From: a virus
IMG/VR virus record: IMGVR_UViG_3300034375_003959
Span: 1-23,391 of that record
Direction: 5' to 3' (one strand)
Length of the DNA: 23,391 nt
The position numbers were made by a program, and so were the translations under genes. How positions within the stretch are numbered: position 1 is the first letter of the stretch; each line of letters begins with the position of its first letter. Shown here in pieces: positions 1-7,955 of this stretch. A model generated the notes under the pieces. That model made no database searches. It saw only the letters and a program-made list of their open reading frames with translations, and was not told the DNA's origin.

Positions 1-892
1 CAAGCGGCACATTTAAACGTTTTGCCATTTGAACTTCGCTTGCGCTAAGTTTGACTTGACGTTTGCGCCCAGAACTATCACTTCTTCCAGCTGGTGCAAC
101 ATTCTGTTGCATTTTGCTATTAGACTTGACTTCATCACCTGTTGAGAATTTGTGAGGAAATTCAGTTCTGATACGTTTATCTATCTCATCATAATATGTA
201 GTATCAGAAGTGTCAAAGCCCTCTTCTTCAATTAATTTACGATGAATGTTAAAAGCGGCTAGGGTCATTGTCTCATCTTCACCAAACCACTCATTTTTAC
301 TAGCCCAATTTTCTGCTTCAGGGTCTGGTTTAGCTGGTTGCTGAACTGGAGCCTGTTGCTGTATTGGAGCTTGGTAATTTTGATAGCTAGTTGTTTGCTC
401 AACCTGTACTGGTTTGCTATTAACTAGCCTGCTTTCTTCTACTGTTATCTTATCAAGAATACCCTGAGCCTTTGTTACCTTGTCCCAGTCTTGCTCTTGA
501 TAAGCATTTTTTAAAACTGCATTAGCTTGCGCTCTTTGAGAATTTAATCTGTTTTGAGCTTCTGATAAATAATTTTTATTTAACTGTGTGCTGCTTTGTT
601 TTAATTGTTGATTTTCTGCTTGCAATGATTGAGCATATTCATAAGCAGAATTAGCTGCTCTTTCCTGCTCTCTCATTTTCTTAGTAAGCGTAGCTATTCT
701 TTTCTGAACGCCTTTAGAATAATCTTCTAACTCGTCTTCTTTTTTAACTTGCTTATCTTCTTGCTCAGAAACATTTTCTATAGCAACTTCTGATTCTTTA
801 TCATCAGAAGATTCCTCTGCTTCTAGCTCAACAATTTCCCCATCTTCAATAGGTTCTTGTTGTAATTCTTCATTCATTTCTGGTTCTTGCAT
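1..892 (-). CDS. Scaffold-like capsid assembly protein, C-terminus cut off by window edge
   Basis: The reading frame starts at ATG 892-890 with a good ribosome binding site (GGAGG just upstream) and stays open to the left edge, so at least 297 residues are encoded and the C-terminus is missing. The N-terminus is extremely acidic (Glu/Asp runs over about residues 1-50). A charged, Lys/Gln-rich helical stretch follows (about 55-140), then a Gln/Pro-rich linker, then a more ordered part ending in a Lys/Arg-rich segment. No enzyme motif is visible. Acidic, helical, low-complexity proteins placed just after the portal and just before the major capsid gene are typical of phage scaffolding proteins, and the capsid gene would be expected immediately beyond this edge. 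The function is inferred from composition and position, not from a recognised domain. Confidence 0.6.
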   Translation of the reverse strand, partial: MQEPEMNEELQQEPIEDGEIVELEAEESSDDKESEVAIENVSEQEDKQVKKEDELEDYSKGVQKRIATLTKKMREQERAANSAYEYAQSLQAENQQLKQSSTQLNKNYLSEAQNRLNSQRAQANAVLKNAYQEQDWDKVTKAQGILDKITVEESRLVNSKPVQVEQTTSYQNYQAPIQQQAPVQQPAKPDPEAENWASKNEWFGEDETMTLAAFNIHRKLIEEEGFDTSDTTYYDEIDKRIRTEFPHKFSTGDEVKSNSKMQQNVAPAGRSDSSGRKRQVKLSASEVQMAKRLNVPL

Positions 893-906
893 GAGTCCTC
901 CTCACG

Positions 907-1416
907 TTATGCGCTAACAATGTCATCGGGGTCGTCAATAGTCGCGATAACTTCGTCGTCGTTTATAATACGGCACTCTGCATCATCGCCAAGCTTAAAC
1001 CTGGCTCCTGCATATCTACCAATTAGCACCCAATCTCCTTTTTTACACCAAGGAGTATCTCCAAATTTGTTTTTGTCTGAATAGCACATAGGACCCATTT
1101 TAACAACGTAGGACACTACGGTTGCTAAGGATTCTCTATCGACTGTTTCTTTAATTAATTGTATGCCGCCTTCGGTCACACCTTTGCCTTTATATGGCAA
1201 TATAAGTATCCTCCAACCAGTAGGTTGAGGCATTCTTTCTAGAAATGATTTATCAAGTAAGGATGGGTCCAATACTCTTTTTGAAGCTTCTGTATAAGCG
1301 TTTTCTACTTCTTTAACCGCTTCTGGCTTCTTTTCTTTTTCAATTTTTTCAGCTTTTTGTAGATTTTCTCTTTCTACTGCTTTTGCGACATGGTCAGGAA
1401 CTATTACCTTGCTCAT
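907..1416 (-). CDS. GroES-like phage co-chaperonin
   Basis: A 169-aa protein. Residues 1-60 form a charged, Lys/Glu-rich helical extension that ordinary GroES lacks. Residues 66-165 fit the Cpn10 fold: a first strand with GWRILILPY, a mobile loop containing GGIQL (83-87; E. coli GroES has GGIVL) that would dock onto GroEL, then KKGDWVLIGRYAG near residues 125-138, and a C-terminal strand with DEVIATIDD. Family knowledge: phage co-chaperonins such as T4 gp31 replace host GroES so that host GroEL can fold the major capsid protein. No GroEL gene is visible here, so the host chaperonin is the presumed partner. The gene starts 22 nt inside the end of the 1394-1603 gene, implying coupled translation. 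Fold assignment is good; capsid as the client is inference. Confidence 0.8.
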   Translation of the reverse strand: MSKVIVPDHVAKAVERENLQKAEKIEKEKKPEAVKEVENAYTEASKRVLDPSLLDKSFLERMPQPTGWRILILPYKGKGVTEGGIQLIKETVDRESLATVVSYVVKMGPMCYSDKNKFGDTPWCKKGDWVLIGRYAGARFKLGDDAECRIINDDEVIATIDDPDDIVSA

Positions 1417-1603
1417 CGTTTTCTATCACCTTTTTTAGCAACTCTCTAAGTTCAGATTCTAAGTCGGCGAGAGAATTGTAGCGCCCACGTAGATAATGAT
1501 ACTCTTCAACGTCTTTAGCACCATTCATAATGGCTACTTGAATATCATCTTTCTTTTCACCAATCCTTTTTTTCAGCTGTTCAGACAGCCAAAGAATTGA
1601 CAT
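1394..1603 (-). CDS. Small charged helical protein of the portal-chaperonin cluster
   Basis: A 69-aa protein I do not recognise by name. It is predicted to be almost entirely helical: SEQLKKRIGEKKDD at the start, then an aromatic YHYLRGRY motif in the middle and a Leu/Glu-rich heptad-like tail (LADLESELRELLKKVI). The start codon lies next to the stop of the 60-aa gene upstream, and its last 22 bases overlap the start of the GroES-like gene, so it belongs to the portal/capsid operon. A short dimerising helical protein at this position could be an assembly or head-completion factor, but nothing in the sequence proves that. Confidence 0.7.
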   Translation of the reverse strand: MSILWLSEQLKKRIGEKKDDIQVAIMNGAKDVEEYHYLRGRYNSLADLESELRELLKKVIENDEQGNSS

Positions 1604-1786
1604 TTAATATATACCAGAAAACTTGCCGCCAAATTCAGCAGCGCCCATACCTCTAGCTTTCCCCTTACCCATTCCTGGAGTAGAAGAAGCTTTAGTTTTT
1701 TTAGGTGCTTCTGAAACAGCTTTAAATGGCACGGAACCCTTATTAGAGTAACCTTGTTTTCCTTTTAATACTTTTATATTTTTCAT
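1604..1786 (-). CDS. 60-aa basic, Gly-rich virion-cluster protein
   Basis: Sixty residues, strongly basic in the first two thirds (Lys about every third to fourth residue), ending with a Gly/Ala/Met pattern, GMGKGKARGMGAAEFGG. No known domain. The start is ATG 1786-1784; there is no clear Shine-Dalgarno sequence, and the preceding bases (1787-1800) read TGTAAAGTACACTT on the coding strand, so translation probably depends on coupling to the portal gene that ends 10 nt upstream. The composition suggests a nucleic-acid-binding or disordered structural peptide. The stop is immediately followed by the start of the 69-aa gene. Confidence 0.65.
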   Translation of the reverse strand: MKNIKVLKGKQGYSNKGSVPFKAVSEAPKKTKASSTPGMGKGKARGMGAAEFGGKFSGIY

Positions 1787-1795
1787 AAGTGTACT

Positions 1796-4273
1796 TTACA
1801 GCCCTTTTAAACCAATATCAATTAATTTTAATTCTTTTTGTTGGTCCATTCTATCTCTAGTCGTATCATCTTTTAGTTCTGCTATATCTTTTTGAGCTTG
1901 TATTCTTTCTACATCAATTTTATCTTGACGTAATTTTTCTTCCATTCTCATTCTTTCTTTAGATTCAAATTGCTCTTGGTCTTGAGACAACTCTTGTCCT
2001 TTAAGAGCAAGTTCTTGTTTTCTAATAGTAACAAGTGGGTCTTCCTCTGGTGGAGTTGATACTTGTTGAGAGAATTGTTGCATTAGTTCAGACATAATTG
2101 GCGAACTAAATTGAGCTAACATAGCCTGAGCTTGCTGCATAACTGGAGCTGCTTCTTGAGGTGGCATTTGTTGAGCTTGTTGTTGCATTTGTTGATACTG
2201 CTGCATAGCTTCTGGAGGCATTTGCTGTTGAGCAATTGCATCTGCTTTTAATTGTAAATGCTGCATGATATGTGAATGTATATTTCCTTGTATCTGAGCA
2301 TTCATCTGAACAGGAGCCATATTTAATAAGGACACGTGAGTAGCTATATGTGCATCATGGTCTTGCTCTGGAAATGCTTGAGCTGGCCCACCCATCATAA
2401 GACCACTATTTTCCATACCAGACTCCATTGGTTTAGGAGTTGTATCTGGTGGTGGCATAAGTAACTGGTCTATATTATCTGCACCTAAAGCAGCATACAT
2501 TCTTCTGTAAGCTTCATAAGTTCCACCAGGACCATGTATTTCTGGATTGGATTGAACTAACTGCATCATTTCTTGAGCCATAACTATTCTTTGGCTAGTA
2601 GAAAATATGTCTGGATTGCTTACTGGGAATATATCTACCCTGTCATCAAAGTCTTGTTGCTTAACTTGCATATTACCACCTGATACTGCGTAAGGATAAA
2701 CAGGAGGCAGACTATCTTTAAAAATAGTGGCTAATAATCTAAATTCTTTCTTTTGACCGTTATGTAATCTTTTATGAATAGCAGATAATACTTTGCTTGA
2801 TTTTTCCATAAGAGCCAAAGTAGTTCCTACAGGAGCTTGAGAGTTACCTTCACCAATATTAGTATCTGCTATAGAAGCAAATCTTTGTCCAGATTGTACT
2901 AATAACCCTAATAAGTTAAGTAAAGTACCACTTGGTTCTTTAAATGGTAATGGCTGAATAGCATCTCTAAGAGAGCCTGCAGGAGCGTCAACATCTCTAA
3001 ACTCACCTGGTTGTATTGGGGTATCTTCATCTCTAATTCTAATACCACGAGTTTTGAAACCAGCAGGTAAGTTAGCTAAAGTACCAGCATCAATTAACTG
3101 TCTAACAATAGATGTAGAAGCCTTAGATAAACCACCTATCATGTGTGTTAAACCAAATCCATAGAATCCTAAACCAGGAAGAAATTTAAAGTGAACAAAG
3201 TATTCAGTCTTTTTCTTCATTGGGTCTTCTTCTTTGAAGTTTCTTCTAATGGCCAAAATGTTTTCACTATTAGAGTCTATCGTTACAATATAAGGTAGCT
3301 TAACCCCACTAGGCTCACCATCTTGACCTATATCTTCAAAGCCTTCTAAATCTAAATTACAATGAACTTCATATAGAACAGATACTTCACCATCATCATA
3401 ACTTGGCTCCATACCTTCTAACTTTTCTTTTTCTGATTGTATATCTGAATTTAAAGTAACGTTATCTCCAGACTCAACATCTACATTTTTGTAAAATCCA
3501 ATAGCTTGTAATTTCCTTACATCATTTTCTGGCATCTTAACAACATGAGTAATTCGCGAACAAGTTTCTAGGTCAGTTGTATAGTAAGGAACAATTAAAT
3601 CTTCTGGAGCTACAAACTTTGATACAGGTCTGCCTAACGTTTCATCGTAATAAACTTTCTTAAATGCAGAACCTGCAAGAGGTAGATAAAAAAGCATCTG
3701 GTCTAATTCTTCATCATATTCTTCCATAACATGAAGAATTTGATAGTTCATAAACTCTTTAACTCTTTGGGCTTGTTCTTCAACCAAACCATCATAAGCA
3801 CCTATTACTTGAGTTTTAACAGGGCCTCCAGCTGGTAATAATTCTTTATATGCTTGCGCTTGGAATTGAGTAACAGATTCTCCTAACAACGGATGAATAA
3901 CACCACTAGCACCTGCAAAAGGCTCAGACCTATTATCGTCAAACTTCATACCTAAATACTTTAATCCATCTGTATAAGTGTTTTCCCAATCTTGTCTAGA
4001 TGATTTGTCACTTTCAATAGCTCCTACTAACTCTATATAAATAGTAGAAAGTTCTTGAGGTGATATAACCTCTGCTAAGTTTTCTGCAAAACCCACTTCT
4101 GGCATCATTGGCTCTTCTGGACCTAATATTGCAGAACCGTCTGCTTGCATTTGTACTTCTTCTTCGTTGCCCATAGCTTCTAAGACTTCAATAATCTGAG
4201 AGTCCACACCACCAACATCTTGAGTTGTACTTGTATCTATTATTTCTTCTGAAAATTGTTTTTCTATTGCCAT
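1796..4273 (-). CDS. Portal protein
   Basis: An 825-aa protein, directly downstream of the large terminase (12-nt gap), the usual place for a portal. Features: an acidic N-terminus; a block around residues 75-160 with TYTDGLKYLGMKF, SGVIHPLLGESVTQF and KELLPAGGP that I associate with large portals of podovirus-like marine phages; a central region around 350-480 (FGLTHMIGGLSKAS, ASIADTNIGEGNSQAPVGTTLALME); a Met/Gln/Pro-rich low-complexity stretch (about 680-740); and a C-terminal charged coiled coil. Family knowledge: the portal forms a dodecameric ring at one capsid vertex through which terminase pumps DNA. The large size suits a short-tailed phage with a long C-terminal barrel. The ribosome binding site is weak (GATGAG). 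Function is confident; morphology is inferred. Confidence 0.85.
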   Translation of the reverse strand: MAIEKQFSEEIIDTSTTQDVGGVDSQIIEVLEAMGNEEEVQMQADGSAILGPEEPMMPEVGFAENLAEVISPQELSTIYIELVGAIESDKSSRQDWENTYTDGLKYLGMKFDDNRSEPFAGASGVIHPLLGESVTQFQAQAYKELLPAGGPVKTQVIGAYDGLVEEQAQRVKEFMNYQILHVMEEYDEELDQMLFYLPLAGSAFKKVYYDETLGRPVSKFVAPEDLIVPYYTTDLETCSRITHVVKMPENDVRKLQAIGFYKNVDVESGDNVTLNSDIQSEKEKLEGMEPSYDDGEVSVLYEVHCNLDLEGFEDIGQDGEPSGVKLPYIVTIDSNSENILAIRRNFKEEDPMKKKTEYFVHFKFLPGLGFYGFGLTHMIGGLSKASTSIVRQLIDAGTLANLPAGFKTRGIRIRDEDTPIQPGEFRDVDAPAGSLRDAIQPLPFKEPSGTLLNLLGLLVQSGQRFASIADTNIGEGNSQAPVGTTLALMEKSSKVLSAIHKRLHNGQKKEFRLLATIFKDSLPPVYPYAVSGGNMQVKQQDFDDRVDIFPVSNPDIFSTSQRIVMAQEMMQLVQSNPEIHGPGGTYEAYRRMYAALGADNIDQLLMPPPDTTPKPMESGMENSGLMMGGPAQAFPEQDHDAHIATHVSLLNMAPVQMNAQIQGNIHSHIMQHLQLKADAIAQQQMPPEAMQQYQQMQQQAQQMPPQEAAPVMQQAQAMLAQFSSPIMSELMQQFSQQVSTPPEEDPLVTIRKQELALKGQELSQDQEQFESKERMRMEEKLRQDKIDVERIQAQKDIAELKDDTTRDRMDQQKELKLIDIGLKGL

Positions 4274-4285
4274 TTTATAATCTCA

Positions 4286-5746
4286 TCAATAATATGCCCT
4301 AAGAGGTCTTTGCCTTTCTTTGTCTTCGTAATCGCTTGCTAAAGAAACAAAACCACCTTCACGAAAACGCATCAGGGCTTGGGTCATAGTATCACATAAA
4401 TCATCGTTAGCTCCAAATGGAAATGACGCACATTCCTCTATCATATCCTCTGCAAAGGTCTTGTTAGGTGCATACACCATTCCTGATTCAAAGATAGGAG
4501 CAACCGAGTGCATTCTAGAATGTTTATCATGGCCTCTGGTTGGAGAGTAATTAACAACAGGAATACCTATTCGCCGTAGTTCTTGAGTAAGCGGAGTTCC
4601 AGATGCTTTAGCTTCGATAAGAACCATATCGCATTCCCAATAAGTGTACTCACGCATAGCTATTTCTTTTAGCTCTGGAAAATCCCATCGACCTTTTTGA
4701 CAGTCTAATAAGATTAAACAATCAGGAGAATCCTCTGAGGGTTTAAAAACACCCCAAGTTGATATGGCTGAAAAGTCAGCAGTTTGGCTTTTAGAAAACG
4801 CAGTATCGTATGACTGCATAATATATTTAACAGGTGGTATGCTCTTATTAGTCCAGCGCTTCCACCAGTCTCTTTTTATAATGGCTCCTTCTTCAGCTGT
4901 AGGATTCTGCATCCACTGAGCATTCCATTTAATTCCAGGAATAGAAGATTTAACTTTTAATAATTCATCTTTAGGCCAGAACTCAGGCCACAAAGGATTA
5001 TCTGTTTCTGGAAAAATAGCAGGAAACTCTATCATCTCCCATTGGTCAGCAAGTGCTTCCTTTTGCGACTCTAATAACTTGGCTGTTAAATCTATAGAAG
5101 ACCAACGCGTCATAACTAATACTATAGCTCCACCAGGCTGTAAACGCTGTCTAGGTCCAGAGGTATACCATTCCCAAGCAGATTCCAAAGCATTAGGGCT
5201 AAGAGCGTCTTGCTCTGAATGAGGGTCGTCAATAATTAATAAATCCGCACCCCTACCAGTAACAGCACCACCTACACCAGCTGCGAAGTATTCGCCGCCT
5301 TTGTTGGTTTCCCAACGTCCAGCTGATTTGTTATCTGCTTGGAGTTTAACTTCTGGGAATACGTCTTTATATTCTTTTTGGTCCATTAAGTTTCTGACCT
5401 TACGACCAAATCGTACGGCTAGTTCCCCTGTATGGGTTGTTTGCATAATCTTCATCTTGGGTTTCTTACCCATAATAAATGATGGGAAAAAGGTAGATGC
5501 AAATTCTGATTTAGTATGACGAGGAGGCATATTAACAATCAAACGTTTAATTTCGCCTGTTGCTACTTTGTTAAGTTTTTCTGCAAAAATCTTATGATGA
5601 CGACCACATATAAATTCTGGCCACATGTGTTCCACGTAGGACAAAAAATCGTTTTGGCATTTATCTTGGGTTTCAAAGCCGTCAAGCTTTTCTTTGAGCA
5701 TCAGAGCTTCTTTTAACTCTGTCTCGGTTAGCTGCGAGAAGTTCAT
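4286..5746 (-). CDS. terL: Terminase large subunit (packaging ATPase and nuclease)
   Basis: A 486-aa protein with both terminase domains. ATPase: a variant Walker A, PPRHTKS, at residues 74-80; a Walker B, LLIIDD, ending at D173-D174; and a coupling-like MTRW at 212-215. Nuclease (RNase H-like fold): D314 in QSYDTAF, E378 in LIEAKASG, and the acidic cluster NDDLCD with D448, D449 and D452, giving the expected metal-binding acidic residues. It powers DNA translocation into the prohead through the portal and cuts concatemers. The length is normal for a compact phage TerL. The start ATG 5746-5744 lies 8 nt downstream of the stop of the Gly-rich gene. The likely small subunit is about 9.3 kb away (15030-15590), which is unusual. 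Confidence 0.93.
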   Translation of the reverse strand: MNFSQLTETELKEALMLKEKLDGFETQDKCQNDFLSYVEHMWPEFICGRHHKIFAEKLNKVATGEIKRLIVNMPPRHTKSEFASTFFPSFIMGKKPKMKIMQTTHTGELAVRFGRKVRNLMDQKEYKDVFPEVKLQADNKSAGRWETNKGGEYFAAGVGGAVTGRGADLLIIDDPHSEQDALSPNALESAWEWYTSGPRQRLQPGGAIVLVMTRWSSIDLTAKLLESQKEALADQWEMIEFPAIFPETDNPLWPEFWPKDELLKVKSSIPGIKWNAQWMQNPTAEEGAIIKRDWWKRWTNKSIPPVKYIMQSYDTAFSKSQTADFSAISTWGVFKPSEDSPDCLILLDCQKGRWDFPELKEIAMREYTYWECDMVLIEAKASGTPLTQELRRIGIPVVNYSPTRGHDKHSRMHSVAPIFESGMVYAPNKTFAEDMIEECASFPFGANDDLCDTMTQALMRFREGGFVSLASDYEDKERQRPLRAYY

Positions 5747-5753
5747 TTTTTAT

Positions 5754-6737
5754 CTAGCCAAGTCTACTAAACATCATACTTTCTGGGCCTTGAGTTTGCA
5801 TTTCAGGCATCTGTCTTGCTACGTCATTTTCAATTCTTCTATCAAGGCCATAATTACCAATCCTCACTGGTTCGCCTCTTATCGCACCTGCTATAGGCAT
5901 CGGCTGAGGTCTAACTGGTCTAATCTTATCTAGGAAAGGAGGTCTTACTGGTCCACCTACTTGTATAGGCATCGGTTGAGGTCTACCTATTTGTATAGGC
6001 ATTGGTTGAGGCATCGGTTGTTTAAACCCACCGCCTATACCACCATAACTAGGAGGTTGTCTAAATCCACCTCCAAATCCTCCGCCAAATCCTCCACCGC
6101 CATACATCGGAGGTCTTTGACCATATCCGCCTCCCATACCAGGGAACATACCGCCTATACCACCGCCGAATCCAGGTGCAAAGGGACTCCCACCGCCGAA
6201 CATAGGGGGCATTCTTCTGTATCCGCCACCGCCGAAACCACCGCCCATTCCTCCACCGTAGCCACCGCCGTAGCCACCGCCGAATTGAGGGGGTTGCTGA
6301 CCATAACCACCACCATAAGGATTGCCGCCACCGAATCCGCCACCGAATCCAGGTTGTTGCATACCGTATCCACCACCGAACTGAGGAGGTCTTTGCATAC
6401 CAAAGCCACCGCCGCCGTATGGATTGCCGTACATACCTCCACCAAATTGAGGTGGCTGTCTAAAGCCTCCACCAAATCCAGGTTGCTGTCCAAATCCACC
6501 TCGACTACCGCCGTAAGGATTATTAAATCCGCCTCTATTGCCAAAAGGATTAGGGAATGAGCCTATACCGCCTTGATTTCCGCCAGGACGAATAGGATTA
6601 GTATTTATATTTATAGGACGAGCAGGCTCTTGTTGATACGGTTGATTTTGGGGCGGATTATACGGAGTTTGCATAGAACCGTTTGTATACATTTGACCGC
6701 CAGGGCCTTGAGTAATTGCCTGGGTAAAAAAACCCAT
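5754..6737 (-). CDS. Gly/Phe/Tyr/Gln/Pro-rich disordered repeat protein
   Basis: A 327-aa protein dominated by low-complexity sequence. About residues 60-235 are an irregular tandem array of short units of the type PPQFGGGYG, GGGFGGG and NPYGGG, separated by Gln/Pro/Met spacers. A second motif, PQPMPIQ(I/V)G, recurs two to three times around 240-290. Only the last 40 residues look ordered. The start ATG overlaps the upstream stop as TAATG, so it is coupled to the 402-aa gene. No enzyme signature exists. Similar composition occurs in FG-repeat and prion-like condensate-forming proteins, and in Gly-rich tips of phage adhesins such as T2 gp38. Its place between structural genes and terminase favours a virion role. 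Being a real gene is likely because the frame is open and spaced correctly; the function is unknown. Confidence 0.75.
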   Translation of the reverse strand: MGFFTQAITQGPGGQMYTNGSMQTPYNPPQNQPYQQEPARPININTNPIRPGGNQGGIGSFPNPFGNRGGFNNPYGGSRGGFGQQPGFGGGFRQPPQFGGGMYGNPYGGGGFGMQRPPQFGGGYGMQQPGFGGGFGGGNPYGGGYGQQPPQFGGGYGGGYGGGMGGGFGGGGYRRMPPMFGGGSPFAPGFGGGIGGMFPGMGGGYGQRPPMYGGGGFGGGFGGGFRQPPSYGGIGGGFKQPMPQPMPIQIGRPQPMPIQVGGPVRPPFLDKIRPVRPQPMPIAGAIRGEPVRIGNYGLDRRIENDVARQMPEMQTQGPESMMFSRLG

Positions 6738-7945
6738 TACATCATCCCCTGCAGTTCTTGACCGATTGGCTCTTCAGTCGGGCCTTGCTCAATCTGTTGC
6801 ATGACTATCATAAACAAGTCTTCGATATCTTCATCGTCTAAACCTTGCTCTGTTAAGAAAGCTCTAACATCTGCTTCGCTAACACCTTGTTGAATCATTT
6901 GCATAACAGCCATAACTAACTGCTCTATCATCTTAGCTTCTGGAGCAATACCTTCTAGCTCAGACATTGCCTGTTGTTCTGTCATTTGCATATCGGCTTC
7001 GCCACCTTCTGCATATACACCTCTACCTTTTAAGATATCAGCTTGAGTAACTTGTCCATCACCTGTTAGGTCTGGGAAAGAAGCTTCGCCTCCATCAGCC
7101 ATACCTTGCGTTTCTTTATATTCAATAAATTTTTTAATTTCTCCAGGAGCCATCGCTGGAGTCATTGACATTGGAGAAAAAAATTGTCCTATAGAACCTT
7201 TAGATTCATATTCTTTTATATTACCTTTAGTTAAACTTCTAATAGCTCTTTGATATTCGTCTTTAGCATTTAAATATTCTTTATTAAGTTGAACTATTTT
7301 TTTGGTAGGTATATTTATTGCAGAAAGGTTTGGTCCTCTACCTTGTCTTGCAGTACGTAAAGCTGCCTCAGATACATCCATTTTATTTTTTAGCATTTTT
7401 ATATACTCTTGAACAGAAGCTTCGCCTCCATCATTCATAAATAAAGATACAGGCTTCATACCTTGGTCTTCGTCGTATATTCTTTGAGGCTCTTGCATTT
7501 GTTGGTTATTCATTTCATCTTGATAACCGCTTTGAACTTTTAACATATATATTTGAGGAGCTTCACCTAATTCTTCAGCTTTACCTCTAGCTCTATCCAT
7601 AATTTCCTGAAGAGTCATTTTAGCTCTTGCAGCTTGTCTTCCTAATTCTTCTGGGTTTGAAAATATTGAATTTTTTATATTAGCTGTTTCTGTAAATCCT
7701 TCAGTTAAATCTGCAACTCCAAGTCCGCCAAGTCCACCCATAGCAGTAGTCATTCCTAAAGCCTGCGCTTTAGATATGTCACCTGGAACGGGTCTTAAGC
7801 TTCCTGCTAATCCTCTGCCTGGAATACTTCTACCCATCATTTCTTGTCTACGGCCTGGATTTCCTAAAACTTGTTGAGAAATGTTTTGACTTCTACCTGG
7901 TAGAATCCTACCCATCATTTCTGCTGCTGCTCTTATTTTACTCAT
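6737..7945 (-). CDS. Putative virion protein with GGEA motifs and dockerin-like calcium loop
   Basis: A 402-aa protein with ribosome binding site AAGGAATAAATT before ATG 7945. The N-terminus is basic with duplicated MMGR-(I/S)-(L/I)-PGR segments (about residues 10-45). Three spaced motifs of the type (M/Y)-x-(D/E)-GGEA occur in the C-terminal two thirds. One is followed at about residue 290 by FPDLTGDGQVTQADILKG, which matches the calcium-binding loop of dockerin/EF-hand repeats (D-x-T-G-D-G-x-V-x-x-x-D). The C-terminus is acidic and Met/Gln-rich with helical hairpins. The family is not one I can name. GGEA-type motifs are, from memory, common in marine phage structural proteins. A tail or internal virion protein is the likeliest role; calcium binding is inferred from one motif. 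Confidence 0.7.
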   Translation of the reverse strand: MSKIRAAAEMMGRILPGRSQNISQQVLGNPGRRQEMMGRSIPGRGLAGSLRPVPGDISKAQALGMTTAMGGLGGLGVADLTEGFTETANIKNSIFSNPEELGRQAARAKMTLQEIMDRARGKAEELGEAPQIYMLKVQSGYQDEMNNQQMQEPQRIYDEDQGMKPVSLFMNDGGEASVQEYIKMLKNKMDVSEAALRTARQGRGPNLSAINIPTKKIVQLNKEYLNAKDEYQRAIRSLTKGNIKEYESKGSIGQFFSPMSMTPAMAPGEIKKFIEYKETQGMADGGEASFPDLTGDGQVTQADILKGRGVYAEGGEADMQMTEQQAMSELEGIAPEAKMIEQLVMAVMQMIQQGVSEADVRAFLTEQGLDDEDIEDLFMIVMQQIEQGPTEEPIGQELQGMM

Positions 7946-7955
7946 AATTTATTCC

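Noticed and set aside
1787-1800. Identical 14-mer AAGTGTACTTTACA at 1787-1800 and 11197-11210
   Set aside because: In a 23-kb AT-rich sequence about one such chance match is expected, and the two sites have no common gene context apart from the RGTGTACT element, which is reported separately.
6155-6544. Long frames on both strands across the Gly-rich gene (5961-6560 +, 6155-6544 -)
   Set aside because: By-products of a repetitive GC-biased codon pattern; low-complexity translations and no initiation signals.
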